Positions 1 through 6,746 of a DNA stretch of 64,000 nucleotides are shown piece after piece. The stretch comes from Allostella vacuolata (lineage in GTDB: Bacteria > Pseudomonadota > Alphaproteobacteria > ATCC43930 > Allostellaceae), in assembly GCA_006739055.1 (NCBI GenBank), contig AP019702.1:4427388-4491387 (forward strand), in the 5' to 3' direction. The notes under the pieces are model-generated. The model worked only from the letters and a program-made list of their open reading frames with translations. It was not told where the DNA came from and ran no database searches. Both the position numbers and the translations under genes were made by a program. Position 1 is the first letter of the stretch. Every line of letters begins with the position of its first letter.

Positions 1-335
1 GGCACCGGGGCGGGGGCGACGCGGCCGACCGGCGCCGGCCGGGGGGCGGACGCGGGCAGCACGGCGCCGGCGGTGCGGGCGCCGGTGGCGGCGATCGTCA
101 CCACCCGGCCGCGGCCGCTGGCGCCGTCGATCCAGATCGCCCCCGCCGCCTCGAGGCGCTGCAGCGTCACCTTGACCTGGGGCACGGTCGCGTCCAGCAG
201 CTGGGCGAGCGCCGTGTTGGACGGGCACGGCCGGCCGGCGGCCGCGGCCTCGGCCAGCGCGGCCAGGAGGCGGGCGCGGGCATCGGCCCGGTAGCCGCGG
301 CGCGGCCGGTCGTCGGTCGAGGGCCAGGCGGTCAC
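1..335 (-). CDS. Winged-helix/HTH regulator-like protein, partial (runs off left edge)
   Basis: Reading leftward from a GTG at 335, the frame stays open to the window edge (about 111 residues). The first 90 residues look like a winged-helix DNA-binding domain: a helical segment (RARLLAALAEAAAAGRPCPS), then ALAQLLDATVPQVKVTLQRL, then EAAGAIWIDG and a GRGRVVTI wing. An Ala/Pro-rich tail follows. The GTG start overlaps the stop of the upstream MT-A70-like gene (332-334), the same coupling used throughout this leftward operon. The C-terminus is outside the window, so the full function is unknown. The role as a phage regulator is inferred from domain and position. Confidence 0.6.
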   Translation of the reverse strand, partial: MTAWPSTDDRPRRGYRADARARLLAALAEAAAAGRPCPSNTALAQLLDATVPQVKVTLQRLEAAGAIWIDGASGRGRVVTIAATGARTAGAVLPASAPRPAPVGRVAPAPV

Positions 336-829
336 GACGCCACCCATGTCCCGGCTTGGTCGCCCCAGCTGGTCCAGCCGGGGCGATCGGTGCGCGAGAA
401 CAGCTCGAGCCGGCGGCGACCCGGGGTCAGCGCCTCGACCATCGCGAAGACCGCGTCCGGCTTGCGCGAGTGCTCGCGGGCGAGGCCGTCCAGGCTGGCG
501 TCGGTCAGCGTCTCGACCAGGTTGGCGACGCTGCTGCCACGGATACCGGCGCCGGGCGCCAGGCCGATCAGCCAGGGCTCGCACACGCTGCGCACGACGT
601 AGCCCGGCCCCCAGCGCAGGCGGCCGGTCCGGGTCCGCTTGGCCCAGGCACCGCCCGTCACGGCCGGGAAGCCCCAGCCCCGCAGGATCTCGACATGGGC
701 GCCGGTCGCGACGAGCGGCCAGGTGCACCACAGCAGCACCGCGCCGCCCGGCGCCACCAGCTCGCCGACCGGCAGGGCCGCGATCGCCGGCAGGGACAGC
801 GGCAGGCCGCGGAAGGGCGAGGCGGTCAT
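332..829 (-). CDS. MT-A70-family DNA N6-adenine methyltransferase-like protein lacking the DPPW motif
   Basis: This 165-residue protein resembles phage MT-A70 proteins over their C-terminal two thirds. It has the conserved IAALPVGELVAPGGAVLLW core (about residues 15-33), a WAKRTRTGRLRWGPGYVVRS block, EPWLIG, REHSRKP and an ELFSRTDRPGWTSWGDQ end. Family members normally begin with a DPPW catalytic tetrapeptide about 20-30 residues before the ALPV segment. Here the ATG at 829 starts just before that point, and the upstream in-frame codons do not encode DPPW. The ATG overlaps the stop of the preceding HTH gene (ATGA), so the start is well placed. It is either a naturally short, possibly non-catalytic homologue or a truncated gene. 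Confidence 0.75.
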   Translation of the reverse strand: MTASPFRGLPLSLPAIAALPVGELVAPGGAVLLWCTWPLVATGAHVEILRGWGFPAVTGGAWAKRTRTGRLRWGPGYVVRSVCEPWLIGLAPGAGIRGSSVANLVETLTDASLDGLAREHSRKPDAVFAMVEALTPGRRRLELFSRTDRPGWTSWGDQAGTWVAS

Positions 830-1116
830 GGCGAGGCCTCGCCCGCCCCGGTCGGCCGGCAGCCGCGGGGGCGCAGGGGGACGCCCATGCGGAGGAGGAG
901 GCGGGCGCCGGAATCGCTGATGCCCAGCGCGTCGCCGACCTGGAGCAGGGTGCGGCCGCGGCGGTAGAGGTCGGCCGCCAGCTGGCGGCGAGCCAGGTCG
1001 GGGCGGGGGCCGTTGCTGCGCAGGTCCGGGTAGAGGCGGCGGATTGCGCGTGCCTCCTCGCGGATCTCGGCCAGGCGCCGGCGGGCCTCGTCCCGGGTGA
1101 GAGACGGGGCGGTCAT
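826..1116 (-). CDS. Small helix-turn-helix phage protein
   Basis: The 96-residue product begins MTAPSLTRDEARRRLAEIR. It has a charged helical N-terminal half and then an HTH-like segment, TLLQVGDALGISDSGARLLL (about residues 58-77), followed by RMGVPLRPRG. The ATG at 1116 overlaps the stop of the upstream gene and the stop overlaps the next start, so it is an internal gene of the leftward early operon. A longer frame upstream exists but only shadows the neighbour. The HTH suggests DNA binding; the target is unknown. Confidence 0.6.
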   Translation of the reverse strand: MTAPSLTRDEARRRLAEIREEARAIRRLYPDLRSNGPRPDLARRQLAADLYRRGRTLLQVGDALGISDSGARLLLRMGVPLRPRGCRPTGAGEASP

Positions 1117-1577
1117 CGGCGGCGCCTCGGGGCGGGGGTGGCGAGGTCGGCGATGCCGGCCTGGGTCAGGGCCTGGGACGCCGTGCCGACCTTGCGCAGG
1201 GCGGCGCGGATGCGGGCGCGCTCGCGGGGCGAGATGCGGCGGTCGCGGGTGGCGGCCTCCCACTCCTCGGCGGCATCGCCGAGGGCGACGTTGACCCGCA
1301 GCATGGCCGTCTCGAAGCCGATCGCCGGCGCCGGGGCGCCGGCCGCGGCCCGGGCGAGGACGGCCAGGAACGGCGGCGCGCCGCCGATCGCCGCCACGGC
1401 CTGGTCGAGGGCCTGGGCGCGGTGGAAGGGCAGCCGCTCCGGCCGGTCCGGGTCGGAGCAGGCATAGAGGTGGGCGGCGCTGACCCCGGCGACCGCGGCC
1501 GCGCGCTCGCGCCCCAGCAGGTCGAGGCAGCGCAGCAGCGCCTCCTCCTCGCTCTCCGGCTCGCGCAGCTTGGTCAT
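1113..1577 (-). CDS. Phage protein of unknown function, possibly a CII-like regulator
   Basis: The 154-residue protein is alpha-helix-rich. An N-terminal block (EEEALLRCLDLLGRERAAAV followed by AGVSAAHLYACSDPD) resembles the helical start of phage CII/CP76-type regulators. The middle is Ala-rich and the tail ends in four arginines. It starts at an ATG overlapping the preceding small ORF and ends in an ATGA overlap with the next gene. Its place in an operon repressed by the CI-like protein fits a regulator, but the family assignment is tentative. Confidence 0.6.
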   Translation of the reverse strand: MTKLREPESEEEALLRCLDLLGRERAAAVAGVSAAHLYACSDPDRPERLPFHRAQALDQAVAAIGGAPPFLAVLARAAAGAPAPAIGFETAMLRVNVALGDAAEEWEAATRDRRISPRERARIRAALRKVGTASQALTQAGIADLATPAPRRRR

Positions 1578-1732
1578 GGCCGGGCCTGCCCTAAACCGCC
1601 GGCGGCGATCAGGGGAGACGCGACGCCGGCGATCGACGAGGGTTGGCGCCGGCCGGCCTGGGGAGCGGCCCGGCCGGCGCCGCTGCCGGCGCCGGGGGTG
1701 CGGGAGCGCGGCAGGAGGGGGAGATCAGCCAT
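1574..1732 (-). CDS. Possible small phage ORF (52 aa)
   Basis: A 52-codon frame (MADLPLLPRSRTPGAGSGAG...) fills the gap between two operon genes. Its ATG at 1732 lies inside the end of the upstream gene, and its TGA overlaps the ATG at 1577. The Pro/Gly/Ala-rich sequence shows no recognisable domain. The overlaps at both ends are the only support; it may instead be untranslated spacer. Confidence 0.35.
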   Translation of the reverse strand: MADLPLLPRSRTPGAGSGAGRAAPQAGRRQPSSIAGVASPLIAAGGLGQARP

Positions 1733-1991
1733 CGTGGGACGCCTCGTCGCGCATGACGTCGGCCAGGGTGCGGCGCTGGACCGGGAACGGGCCGAAAGGC
1801 GCGGCCGCGGCCGGCGGGGCCGCGGCCAGCTCGACCAGGCGGCGGCCGAGGGCGGCGGCGACGTCGCGGCCGATCGGCACCAGCACCGAGAGGCTGGTCG
1901 CCTCGACCCGCAGGCAGACGCCGTCTGGATGCGGCTCCAGCGACAGGATGGTGGCGCCGAGCGTGGAGACGCCGAACACGTCGAGCGACAT
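1725..1991 (-). CDS. Hypothetical phage early protein
   Basis: The 88-residue protein (MSLDVFGVSTLGATILSLEP...) appears to be beta-rich at first, then has a helical segment DVAAALGRRLVELAA and a short Pro/Ala linker. I do not recognise a family. The ATG at 1991 overlaps the stop of the first operon gene (TGATG); a GTG three bases upstream is also possible. It is the second gene of the repressor-controlled leftward operon. Confidence 0.55.
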   Translation of the reverse strand: MSLDVFGVSTLGATILSLEPHPDGVCLRVEATSLSVLVPIGRDVAAALGRRLVELAAAPPAAAAPFGPFPVQRRTLADVMRDEASHDG

Positions 1992-2197
1992 CACGCGGCC
2001 TCGCTGGCACGTTCCGGGTCGGCCATCCAGGCGCGGACCCGGTCGACCGTCCGCACCGAGCAGATCCGGCCGCGGCGCACGTCGAAGACGAAGCGCGGGT
2101 CGTTGAGGGCGCGGATGCCAAACTGCGTCGCGCCCATCCCCTCCCGGGTCAGGTACGCTTCGATCTCGGCTAGGAACTGGTCCTGGAGGGTCGTCAT
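1991..2197 (-). CDS. First gene of leftward early operon; small Cro-like/HTH candidate
   Basis: The 68-residue protein (MTTLQDQFLAEIEAYLTREG...) has the compact helical organisation common to small phage DNA-binding proteins. MGATQFGIRALNDPRFVFDV looks like a turn-helix region, followed by RRGRICSVRTVDRVRAWM. It is the first gene after the leftward promoter and operators at 2208-2250, the position where a Cro-type antagonist of the CI repressor would be expected. No Shine-Dalgarno is evident, and the predicted transcript would have only a few leader bases. The Cro-like role is inference. Confidence 0.6.
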   Translation of the reverse strand: MTTLQDQFLAEIEAYLTREGMGATQFGIRALNDPRFVFDVRRGRICSVRTVDRVRAWMADPERASEAA

Positions 2198-2207
2198 GGG
2201 CGGCGAC

Positions 2208-2234
2208 CGTAATAGGATAAATCCTATATGGTCA
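2208..2234 (-). promoter_or_regulatory. Candidate leftward early promoter
   Basis: On the minus strand, TTGACC (2234-2229) is followed after 15 nt by TATTAC (2213-2208). The same TTG-box/15-nt/TATTAC arrangement occurs on the plus strand at 3732-3758 beside the other operator pair, which is the main support. The -35 lies between the two repressor sites and the -10 overlaps one, so repressor binding should occlude the promoter. The spacer is short for a sigma-70 promoter. Confidence 0.5.
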
Positions 2235-2250
2235 AGAGGGTAAATCCTAT
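2212..2250. promoter_or_regulatory. Left operator pair of the CI-like repressor
   Basis: Site 1 at 2212-2227 is ATAGGATAAATCCTAT, a palindrome with perfect 7-bp arms. Site 2 at 2235-2250 is AGAGGGTAAATCCTAT, the same motif with two changes in the left arm. The two sites start 23 bp apart, exactly as in the pair at 3717-3755. They lie between the divergent starts of the leftward operon and the repressor gene, so the repressor probably controls both. Confidence 0.85.
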
Positions 2251-2285
2251 TGGACGGCTCCTATTTCCCCCGCGACGGTGCGCGG

Positions 2286-3020
2286 ATGGTGCCCCCGTCC
2301 CATCCCGACCCCGTCCGCGCCCTCATCCTGCAGCTCGCGCAGGAGCGCGAGACGACGCTGTCGGAAATGTCCCGCGCGATCGGGAAAAATCACGCCTACC
2401 TGCAGCAATTCGTCCACCGCAGCAGCCCACGGAACCTGCCGGAGGAATCACGCCTGGCGCTCGCCGCGCGCTACGGGCTCGACCCGGAGGTGTTTCGCGG
2501 GTCGGACACCAAGTCGGGGCAGGCCCGGCGTTATCCGCCGAAGTCGCTGCCGCCGATCCCGGGCGAGGTGCTGGAGATGGATGCCCGCGGCGGCGCCGGC
2601 CTCGGCGCCGGCGGGATGCTGGTCAACGCCGTCGACCACAACGGCCGCGACGTCGTCGCCCGGGACGTGGCCGTGGCCACCTGGCGGCTGCCGTCCCCGT
2701 ATCTCAGCTACGTCCTGCGGGTGCGGGAAGAGGACGCGAAAATCGTCGAGGTCGTCGGCGACAGCATGGCGCCGACCCTGCTGCCCGGCGACCGGGTGAT
2801 CATCAACACCGCCGACCAGGTGCCGTCGCCGCCCGGGGTGTTCGCCCTGTGGGACGGGCTCGGCCTGGTGATCAAGCGGGTCGACCACAACGACGACGGC
2901 AGCGACCCGCCGCAGCTCACCATCAGCTCGGACAACCCGCTGCACTCGTCCTACCGGCGCACCGCCGACGAGGTGCGCATCATCGGGCGGATCGTCTGCC
3001 TGCTGGCCCGGCGGATGTAG
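2286..3020 (+). CDS. CI-like phage repressor: HTH plus S24 (LexA-type) peptidase domain
   Basis: The 244-residue protein has an N-terminal XRE-type HTH (about residues 10-60, with TLSEMSRAIGKNHAYLQQFV) and a C-terminal S24 domain. The S24 domain carries the nucleophile in VVGDSMAPTLLPGD (Ser160) and the general-base lysine in GLVIKRVD (Lys197). This is the layout of repressors that self-cleave after DNA damage. I prefer the ATG at 2286 because the upstream TTG at 2250 lies in the operator. Matching operator pairs on both sides of the gene support control of two diverging early transcripts. Lysogeny control is the expected role. Confidence 0.88.
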   Translation: MVPPSHPDPVRALILQLAQERETTLSEMSRAIGKNHAYLQQFVHRSSPRNLPEESRLALAARYGLDPEVFRGSDTKSGQARRYPPKSLPPIPGEVLEMDARGGAGLGAGGMLVNAVDHNGRDVVARDVAVATWRLPSPYLSYVLRVREEDAKIVEVVGDSMAPTLLPGDRVIINTADQVPSPPGVFALWDGLGLVIKRVDHNDDGSDPPQLTISSDNPLHSSYRRTADEVRIIGRIVCLLARRM

Positions 3021-3021
3021 C

Positions 3022-3327
3022 TCAGCGCACCACGAAGCCGCCGCCGTCCGTGCACAGCACCGAGGGCACGCGGTAGACGACGCCGGCCCACCGGCACGGC
3101 ACCAGGGGCGGGCCGTCCGACCTCGCCGGGGGCGCATCCTCGACGGCCCGCGCCCGGCTGATCTCCGCGTTCGGGCGGACCAGGCCCGCGCCGGAACCGC
3201 CCACCCGGCAGACCTTGTCGCGGGCGATGCAGGCACCGCCGCACGGCTTGCCCTTGCGGCAGTTCGCCGCCTCGGCCGGAGGCGCGGCCAGCGCCAGCAG
3301 CAACCCGGCCAGCACCAGGCGCACCAT
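3022..3327 (-). CDS. Small secreted Cys-rich phage protein
   Basis: The 101-residue protein starts with a signal peptide (MVRLVLAGLLLALAAPPAEA) and then a cysteine-rich segment, NCRKGKPCGGACIARDKVC, of a type often seen in phage-encoded secreted proteins. A second Cys pair is near the end (PLVPC..., PSVLC). The ATG overlaps the stop of the upstream gene (TGATG). The gene is convergent with the repressor, one base from its stop. Exported location is well supported; function is unknown and could relate to the lysogen's surface. Confidence 0.65.
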   Translation of the reverse strand: MVRLVLAGLLLALAAPPAEAANCRKGKPCGGACIARDKVCRVGGSGAGLVRPNAEISRARAVEDAPPARSDGPPLVPCRWAGVVYRVPSVLCTDGGGFVVR

Positions 3328-3656
3328 CACATCGCCCCTTCGCGGGCGGCACACTCCGCCCGCGTCGCCGGCGCCGGCGGGGAGCCTCCGACCTCGATCG
3401 TCTGGTGCTGCCCGGGGGCGAGGCCCGCCGTCGTGCGGTTGGCACCGCTCGTCACCGGCCGTGCGCCGGCGAAAAACGTGCACTCGACCCACACCGCGCG
3501 GAGCGGCTGCCCGCCGGCGTTGCGGACGGTGACCCACTGGGTCGGGATATCGCCGTAGCGATGATCGAGCGGGCCGAGCGTCAGCCGGATGTCCGCCGCG
3601 GCCGCGGGCATCACCGACGCGCCCGCGAGCAGCACGGCCAGGGCGAATCTGCGCAC
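3327..3656 (-). CDS. Small secreted protein of unknown function
   Basis: I place the start at a GTG (3656) because GGAGG lies five bases upstream (3662-3666) and the resulting N-terminus, MRRFALAVLLAGASVMPAAA, is a clean signal peptide. The mature part begins ADIRLTLGPLDHRYGD and looks like a small beta-sandwich (WVTVRNAGGQPLRAVWVECT). A longer frame back to 3710 would bury the signal sequence. It forms a two-gene unit with the next secreted protein, divergent from the rightward operon and downstream of the second operator pair. Confidence 0.6.
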   Translation of the reverse strand: MRRFALAVLLAGASVMPAAAADIRLTLGPLDHRYGDIPTQWVTVRNAGGQPLRAVWVECTFFAGARPVTSGANRTTAGLAPGQHQTIEVGGSPPAPATRAECAAREGAM

Positions 3657-3716
3657 GGCGACCTCCGGTTGCGTTTCCAGCGGCTCCACGATCGCATGCA
3701 TCCTCCTCACGACTGA

Positions 3717-3755
3717 ATAGGATTTACCCTATTGTCACGATAGGAAAAATCCTAT
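3717..3755. promoter_or_regulatory. Right operator pair of the CI-like repressor
   Basis: Site 3 at 3717-3732 is ATAGGATTTACCCTAT and site 4 at 3740-3755 is ATAGGAAAAATCCTAT. Both match the palindromes at 2212-2250, with the same 23-bp offset. They lie between the secreted-protein pair and the first gene of the rightward operon. Four near-identical sites flanking one repressor gene make the assignment strong without experiment. Confidence 0.85.
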
Positions 3756-3758
3756 TAC
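3732..3758 (+). promoter_or_regulatory. Candidate rightward early promoter
   Basis: TTGTCA (3732-3737) and TATTAC (3753-3758) are separated by 15 nt, and site 4 lies across the spacer and the edge of the -10. Transcription would begin about 20 bases before the gene at 3787, which has its own Shine-Dalgarno. The mirror-image layout of the leftward promoter supports it; the spacer length is not ideal. Confidence 0.5.
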
Positions 3759-3786
3759 CCTCCGCCTCGTCAAAAAGGAGGGCACC

Positions 3787-4101
3787 TTGACCTATCCATC
3801 CGCGGCCACGGCCGCGATCGACCCGGCCGGGCTGGCACCGCGGCCGCACATCCGCCTCGCGCGGCACATCACCGAGATCGCGGCCGGCAATGGCGGCTGC
3901 GTCACCGAGCGGGACCTCGCCCGCCGGGGCTGGAGCCGGCGGAGCATCGACCGCCACCTGCCGGCCGCCCGCGCCCTGCTGCCGGCCGAGATCCTGGCGA
4001 CCGAGCGGCCGGCCGGGCGGGTGGATGTGCCCGCCCGCCGCCGTCCCCTGCCACCCGCGAGCTGGCCCCAGCCGCGCACCGCCCGGAGGGCCGGCCGATG
4101 A
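3787..4101 (+). CDS. First gene of rightward early operon; possible DNA-binding protein
   Basis: The 104-residue protein uses a TTG start at 3787 preceded by AAGGAGGG. Residues 20-60 form a helical region with an HTH-like order (IRLARHITEIAAG, then VTERDLARRGWSRRSIDRHL). A Pro/Arg-rich tail follows. It is the first gene under the operator pair at 3717-3755 and overlaps the next start by four bases. It may be an early regulator; no specific family is recognised. Confidence 0.6.
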   Translation: MTYPSAATAAIDPAGLAPRPHIRLARHITEIAAGNGGCVTERDLARRGWSRRSIDRHLPAARALLPAEILATERPAGRVDVPARRRPLPPASWPQPRTARRAGR

Positions 4102-4316
4102 CCGCGCCGTCCGCGCTCCTGGGCGACATCCGCCCGACCCGGGCCGACCGCTCGATCCCGATCAAGAACCCCGCCCGCCGCCTGTTCCCGGCGTTCCGCC
4201 TGCCGGACACGGCGCCGAGCTTCCTGGCGGCGCTGGCCGGGGCGTTCGTGGGGGCGTTGCTCGGCCGCCGGGTGATGGCCGGCACCGTCGCCGCCGTGCG
4301 CTGGGGGTGGCTATGA
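4098..4316 (+). CDS. Small membrane protein
   Basis: The 72-residue protein has a basic N-terminal half and one likely transmembrane segment, SFLAALAGAFVGALLGRRVM (about residues 42-61). Start and stop both overlap neighbours by four bases. It is an early-operon gene of unknown function; a host-membrane role is only suggested by the segment. Confidence 0.5.
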   Translation: MTAPSALLGDIRPTRADRSIPIKNPARRLFPAFRLPDTAPSFLAALAGAFVGALLGRRVMAGTVAAVRWGWL

Positions 4317-4552
4317 CCGGCCCGATCGCGATCTCGACCGAGGCGATCGAGGTCGAGCTGGTCTATCGCGCCGCCGGCCCCGCGCACGAGCTGCGCGTGG
4401 CCGGCGAGCGCGGCCAGATCGTCGCCGGCATCCCGCGCGATGTCACGCTGAGCCGCAGCGACTGCACCGTCCTGGTGCGCGCCTGGCTCGCCAAGGGCCA
4501 GGCGCTGGAGTGGCAGGAGACGGTCCGCGCGCTGACCGGGGGGCGGCCATGA
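4313..4552 (+). CDS. Hypothetical phage protein (79 aa)
   Basis: The ATG at 4313 overlaps the preceding stop. The product (MTGPIAISTEAIEVELVYRA...) is predicted beta-rich and then helical (CTVLVRAWLAKGQALEW). No known domain is recognised. Four-base overlaps on both sides support translation. Confidence 0.5.
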   Translation: MTGPIAISTEAIEVELVYRAAGPAHELRVAGERGQIVAGIPRDVTLSRSDCTVLVRAWLAKGQALEWQETVRALTGGRP

Positions 4553-4887
4553 CGACCGTCGTCATCGAGCGTGTCCGCTCGCGCGTCTCCCCGGAGCGCG
4601 GCCGCCGCATCGCCGGCGCGATCGAGGAGGTGCTGGCCCACGTCTCGCCCGACGGGGCGTTCCTGGTCGGGGCGATCAACGAGCATGGCCGGACCATCTG
4701 CACCGCCAGCTCGTCCTCGATCCACGACCTGCTCTGCCTGGCCGACACCCTGCTCTCGATGGTCGAGGAGCGGGCCAGGGAACTCCCCCGCGATGCCCGC
4801 CGCCAGCTGCTGGAGCGCACCGGCCTATGCCGCGCGACCATCGGCCTGGGCGGACGTCCACCCAGCGAGGAGATGCACCATGCCTGA
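4549..4887 (+). CDS. Hypothetical phage protein (112 aa)
   Basis: The protein begins MTTVVIERVRSRVSPERGRR, with a helical region AGAIEEVLAHVS and a central SSSSIHDLLCLADTLLSMVE helix. It looks like a small globular domain, with no family recognised. ATG 4549 overlaps the upstream stop; the gene ends eight bases into the next one. Confidence 0.5.
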   Translation: MTTVVIERVRSRVSPERGRRIAGAIEEVLAHVSPDGAFLVGAINEHGRTICTASSSSIHDLLCLADTLLSMVEERARELPRDARRQLLERTGLCRATIGLGGRPPSEEMHHA

Positions 4888-5284
4888 CGCCCTCCCTCGT
4901 TTCGACGGCGCGGCCATCTGGGTCACGCTGTCGCCCGAGCACCAGGCGGCAATCGGCGCGGCGGTCCTGGAAATGGTCGCGGCTGAAAACGTCAACAACA
5001 ACCTCCGCGCGGATCGCGGCGAACTCGGGCCGCGATACCGCACCGTGAGCCCCTATCTGGACAGCGCCATTGCCTGCCATTTGCGCGACGCGATCGACGC
5101 CGCCGTGCCCGACGAGGCATGGGAATCCGATGGCCTCCCGGCCGTCCCCAGCCTGGCAGGGCCACTCTGCCGTGAATGTGGGTGCGGCGAACGCAATGCC
5201 TGCGTGACCGAAGCCGGCCCCTGCCACTGGTTCGAGCCGGACCTGTGCTCTGCGTGCGTGCCGGAGGAGGCGCCCCATGCCTGA
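4880..5284 (+). CDS. Phage protein with C-terminal zinc-ribbon-like Cys cluster
   Basis: The 134-residue protein has an acidic helical body and a C-terminal cysteine cluster starting CRECGCGERNACV, then a further Cys before HWFEPDLCSAC (about residues 98-127). Cys motifs with a WFEPDLCSAC-type end are common in small phage proteins and probably bind zinc. The start overlaps the previous gene by eight bases and the end overlaps the next by eight. Function is unknown. Confidence 0.6.
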   Translation: MPDALPRFDGAAIWVTLSPEHQAAIGAAVLEMVAAENVNNNLRADRGELGPRYRTVSPYLDSAIACHLRDAIDAAVPDEAWESDGLPAVPSLAGPLCRECGCGERNACVTEAGPCHWFEPDLCSACVPEEAPHA

Positions 5285-5504
5285 CCGCCCGTTCGAGCCG
5301 GGCGAGCTGGTGTGCGTCGTCGACCGGCGCGGGGTGCCGATCGGCGCCACCACCGTCGCCCGCGCGCTCCGCAGCCGCATCGTCACCAGCTGCGGCCGCC
5401 GCTGGACACTGGACGGCCGCCACCTGGCGCTGCGCTGGACCCCACCCCACCGCCGGCCCCGCCTCGCGATCCGCCGGCCCTACGCTTCGGAGACACGCCC
5501 GTGA
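5277..5504 (+). CDS. Hypothetical phage protein (75 aa)
   Basis: The short basic protein (MPDRPFEPGELVCVVDRRGV...) is probably beta-rich: PGELVCVVDRRGVPIGATTV resembles a small SH3-like barrel. An Arg/Pro-rich tail follows. It overlaps both neighbours. The fold suggestion is only from pattern. Confidence 0.45.
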   Translation: MPDRPFEPGELVCVVDRRGVPIGATTVARALRSRIVTSCGRRWTLDGRHLALRWTPPHRRPRLAIRRPYASETRP

Positions 5505-5911
5505 AGCTCACCATCGAGAGCACGCCGACCATCGTCGACCTCAACGGCGCCAGCGCCCGCCTGTGGCAGGGGCGGAGCGACACGGGCGTGCCCGTAACCG
5601 CCTACGTCACCGCGCTTGCCGTGCCCGAGGGCCGCCCGCCACAGGACTACGACGAGTTCGAGCGGGACTGCCTGCGCGTCATCGAGCGGCCGTCCTCCCC
5701 GCTGCAGGACGCGATCCTGGCCCACGCCGTCGCCATGGAGCTGACCGGCGAGCAGGTGGCCGACCAGCTCGCCCAGCTGCTGGCCGCAGTCATCGCCACC
5801 TTCGCCGAGGACCCGCCCGCGGCCCTCCGCTGGGCCGACGCCACCGGCGACAAGCTGCCCTGGCTGGTCGAAAGCAAGGTGGGGGAAGCGCAGAAGGATC
5901 GACTGCAATGA
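5501..5911 (+). CDS. Hypothetical phage protein (136 aa), GTG start
   Basis: A GTG at 5501 overlaps the preceding TGA, giving MKLTIESTPTIVDLNGASAR at the N-terminus, a beta-rich first half and a helical second half (QVADQLAQLLAAVIATFAED). Phage proteins that begin with this type of KLTIESTPTI segment are recurrent in alphaproteobacterial phages, but no function is assigned. Confidence 0.5.
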   Translation: MKLTIESTPTIVDLNGASARLWQGRSDTGVPVTAYVTALAVPEGRPPQDYDEFERDCLRVIERPSSPLQDAILAHAVAMELTGEQVADQLAQLLAAVIATFAEDPPAALRWADATGDKLPWLVESKVGEAQKDRLQ

Positions 5912-6267
5912 GCGTGATCGAGGACAACCCGGCGGAGCGGCGGGACGCTGACTGTCTCGCATTCGACCCGTTTGAGGGCGACCGCGACATCAACGTTCGT
6001 ACGATGCGCGACGGCTTCGTTGTCGTGCGGAAGAGCCACCGATGCCACATCTGCGCCGGCCCTATTGATCGCGGCAGTCGCGCTCGATCGCTGACGCAGC
6101 TGTGCGACGGCGAAATCGGGACATGGCGCTTCTGCGCTCTCTGCTGTGACGCCATGGCCCAGTCGCGGATCGACCACGGCACAGCGATAGATGCCCGGTA
6201 CAGGATCGGCGAGGAGGCGCGCGACCGCCTCGACCGCCTGGCCGATGGAGGCACCGATGGCCGGTAG
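5908..6267 (+). CDS. Phage protein with a four-Cys zinc finger-like motif
   Basis: The 119-residue product has CHIC (around residue 47) and a second cluster CALCC (around residue 77), separated by a basic strand-rich segment, as in a treble-clef or zinc ribbon. It precedes and overlaps ssb by 11 bases. A nucleic-acid role is plausible from position and zinc motif, but unproven. Confidence 0.5.
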   Translation: MSVIEDNPAERRDADCLAFDPFEGDRDINVRTMRDGFVVVRKSHRCHICAGPIDRGSRARSLTQLCDGEIGTWRFCALCCDAMAQSRIDHGTAIDARYRIGEEARDRLDRLADGGTDGR

Positions 6268-6736
6268 CCTCAACAAGGTGATGCTGATCGGCAACCTCGG
6301 CCGCGACCCGGAGGTGCGGTCGACCCAGGCGGGCAAGAAGGTGGTGACGCTCAACATCGCCACCAGCGAGACCTGGAAGGATCGCACCTCCGGCGAGCGG
6401 CAGGAGCGGACCGAGTGGCACCGCGTCGTCATCTTCAACGAGCGCCTGGCGGAGACGGCCGAGCAGTACCTGCGCAAGGGCGCCAAGGTCTATGTCGAGG
6501 GCGCGATGCAGACCCGCAAATGGACCGACCAGGCCGGCGTCGAGAAATACTCGACCGAGGTCGTGCTGCAGCAGTTCCGCGGCGAGCTGGCGATGCTCGA
6601 CGGCCGCCGCGACGGCAGCGGCCCGGCGCCCGACCCGGACGGCTACGGCCGCACCAGCACCCGCCCCGCCCAGCACGCCCCGCCGTCCGCCGATGGCGGC
6701 GGCCGCGGCGAATTCGACGACGAAATCCCGTTCTGA
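6257..6736 (+). CDS. ssb: Single-stranded DNA-binding protein
   Basis: The 159-residue protein is a typical bacterial/phage SSB. The OB-fold starts LNKVMLIGNLGRDPEVRS and includes ATSETWKD, EWHRVVIFNERLAE and YLRKGAKVYVEG. A Pro/Gly-rich linker follows, and the acidic tail DDEIPF is the tip that binds replication and repair proteins. I chose the ATG at 6257 (MAGSLNKV) from the family start. It sits in the rightward early operon, consistent with phage replication or recombination. Confidence 0.95.
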   Translation: MAGSLNKVMLIGNLGRDPEVRSTQAGKKVVTLNIATSETWKDRTSGERQERTEWHRVVIFNERLAETAEQYLRKGAKVYVEGAMQTRKWTDQAGVEKYSTEVVLQQFRGELAMLDGRRDGSGPAPDPDGYGRTSTRPAQHAPPSADGGGRGEFDDEIPF

Positions 6737-6746
6737 GGAGGCCGCC

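Noticed and set aside
346-1467. Long plus-strand frame rich in Arg/Ala/Gly in the phage region
   Set aside because: It is antisense to a coherent series of overlapping minus-strand genes, has no recognisable domain and has high-GC shadow composition.
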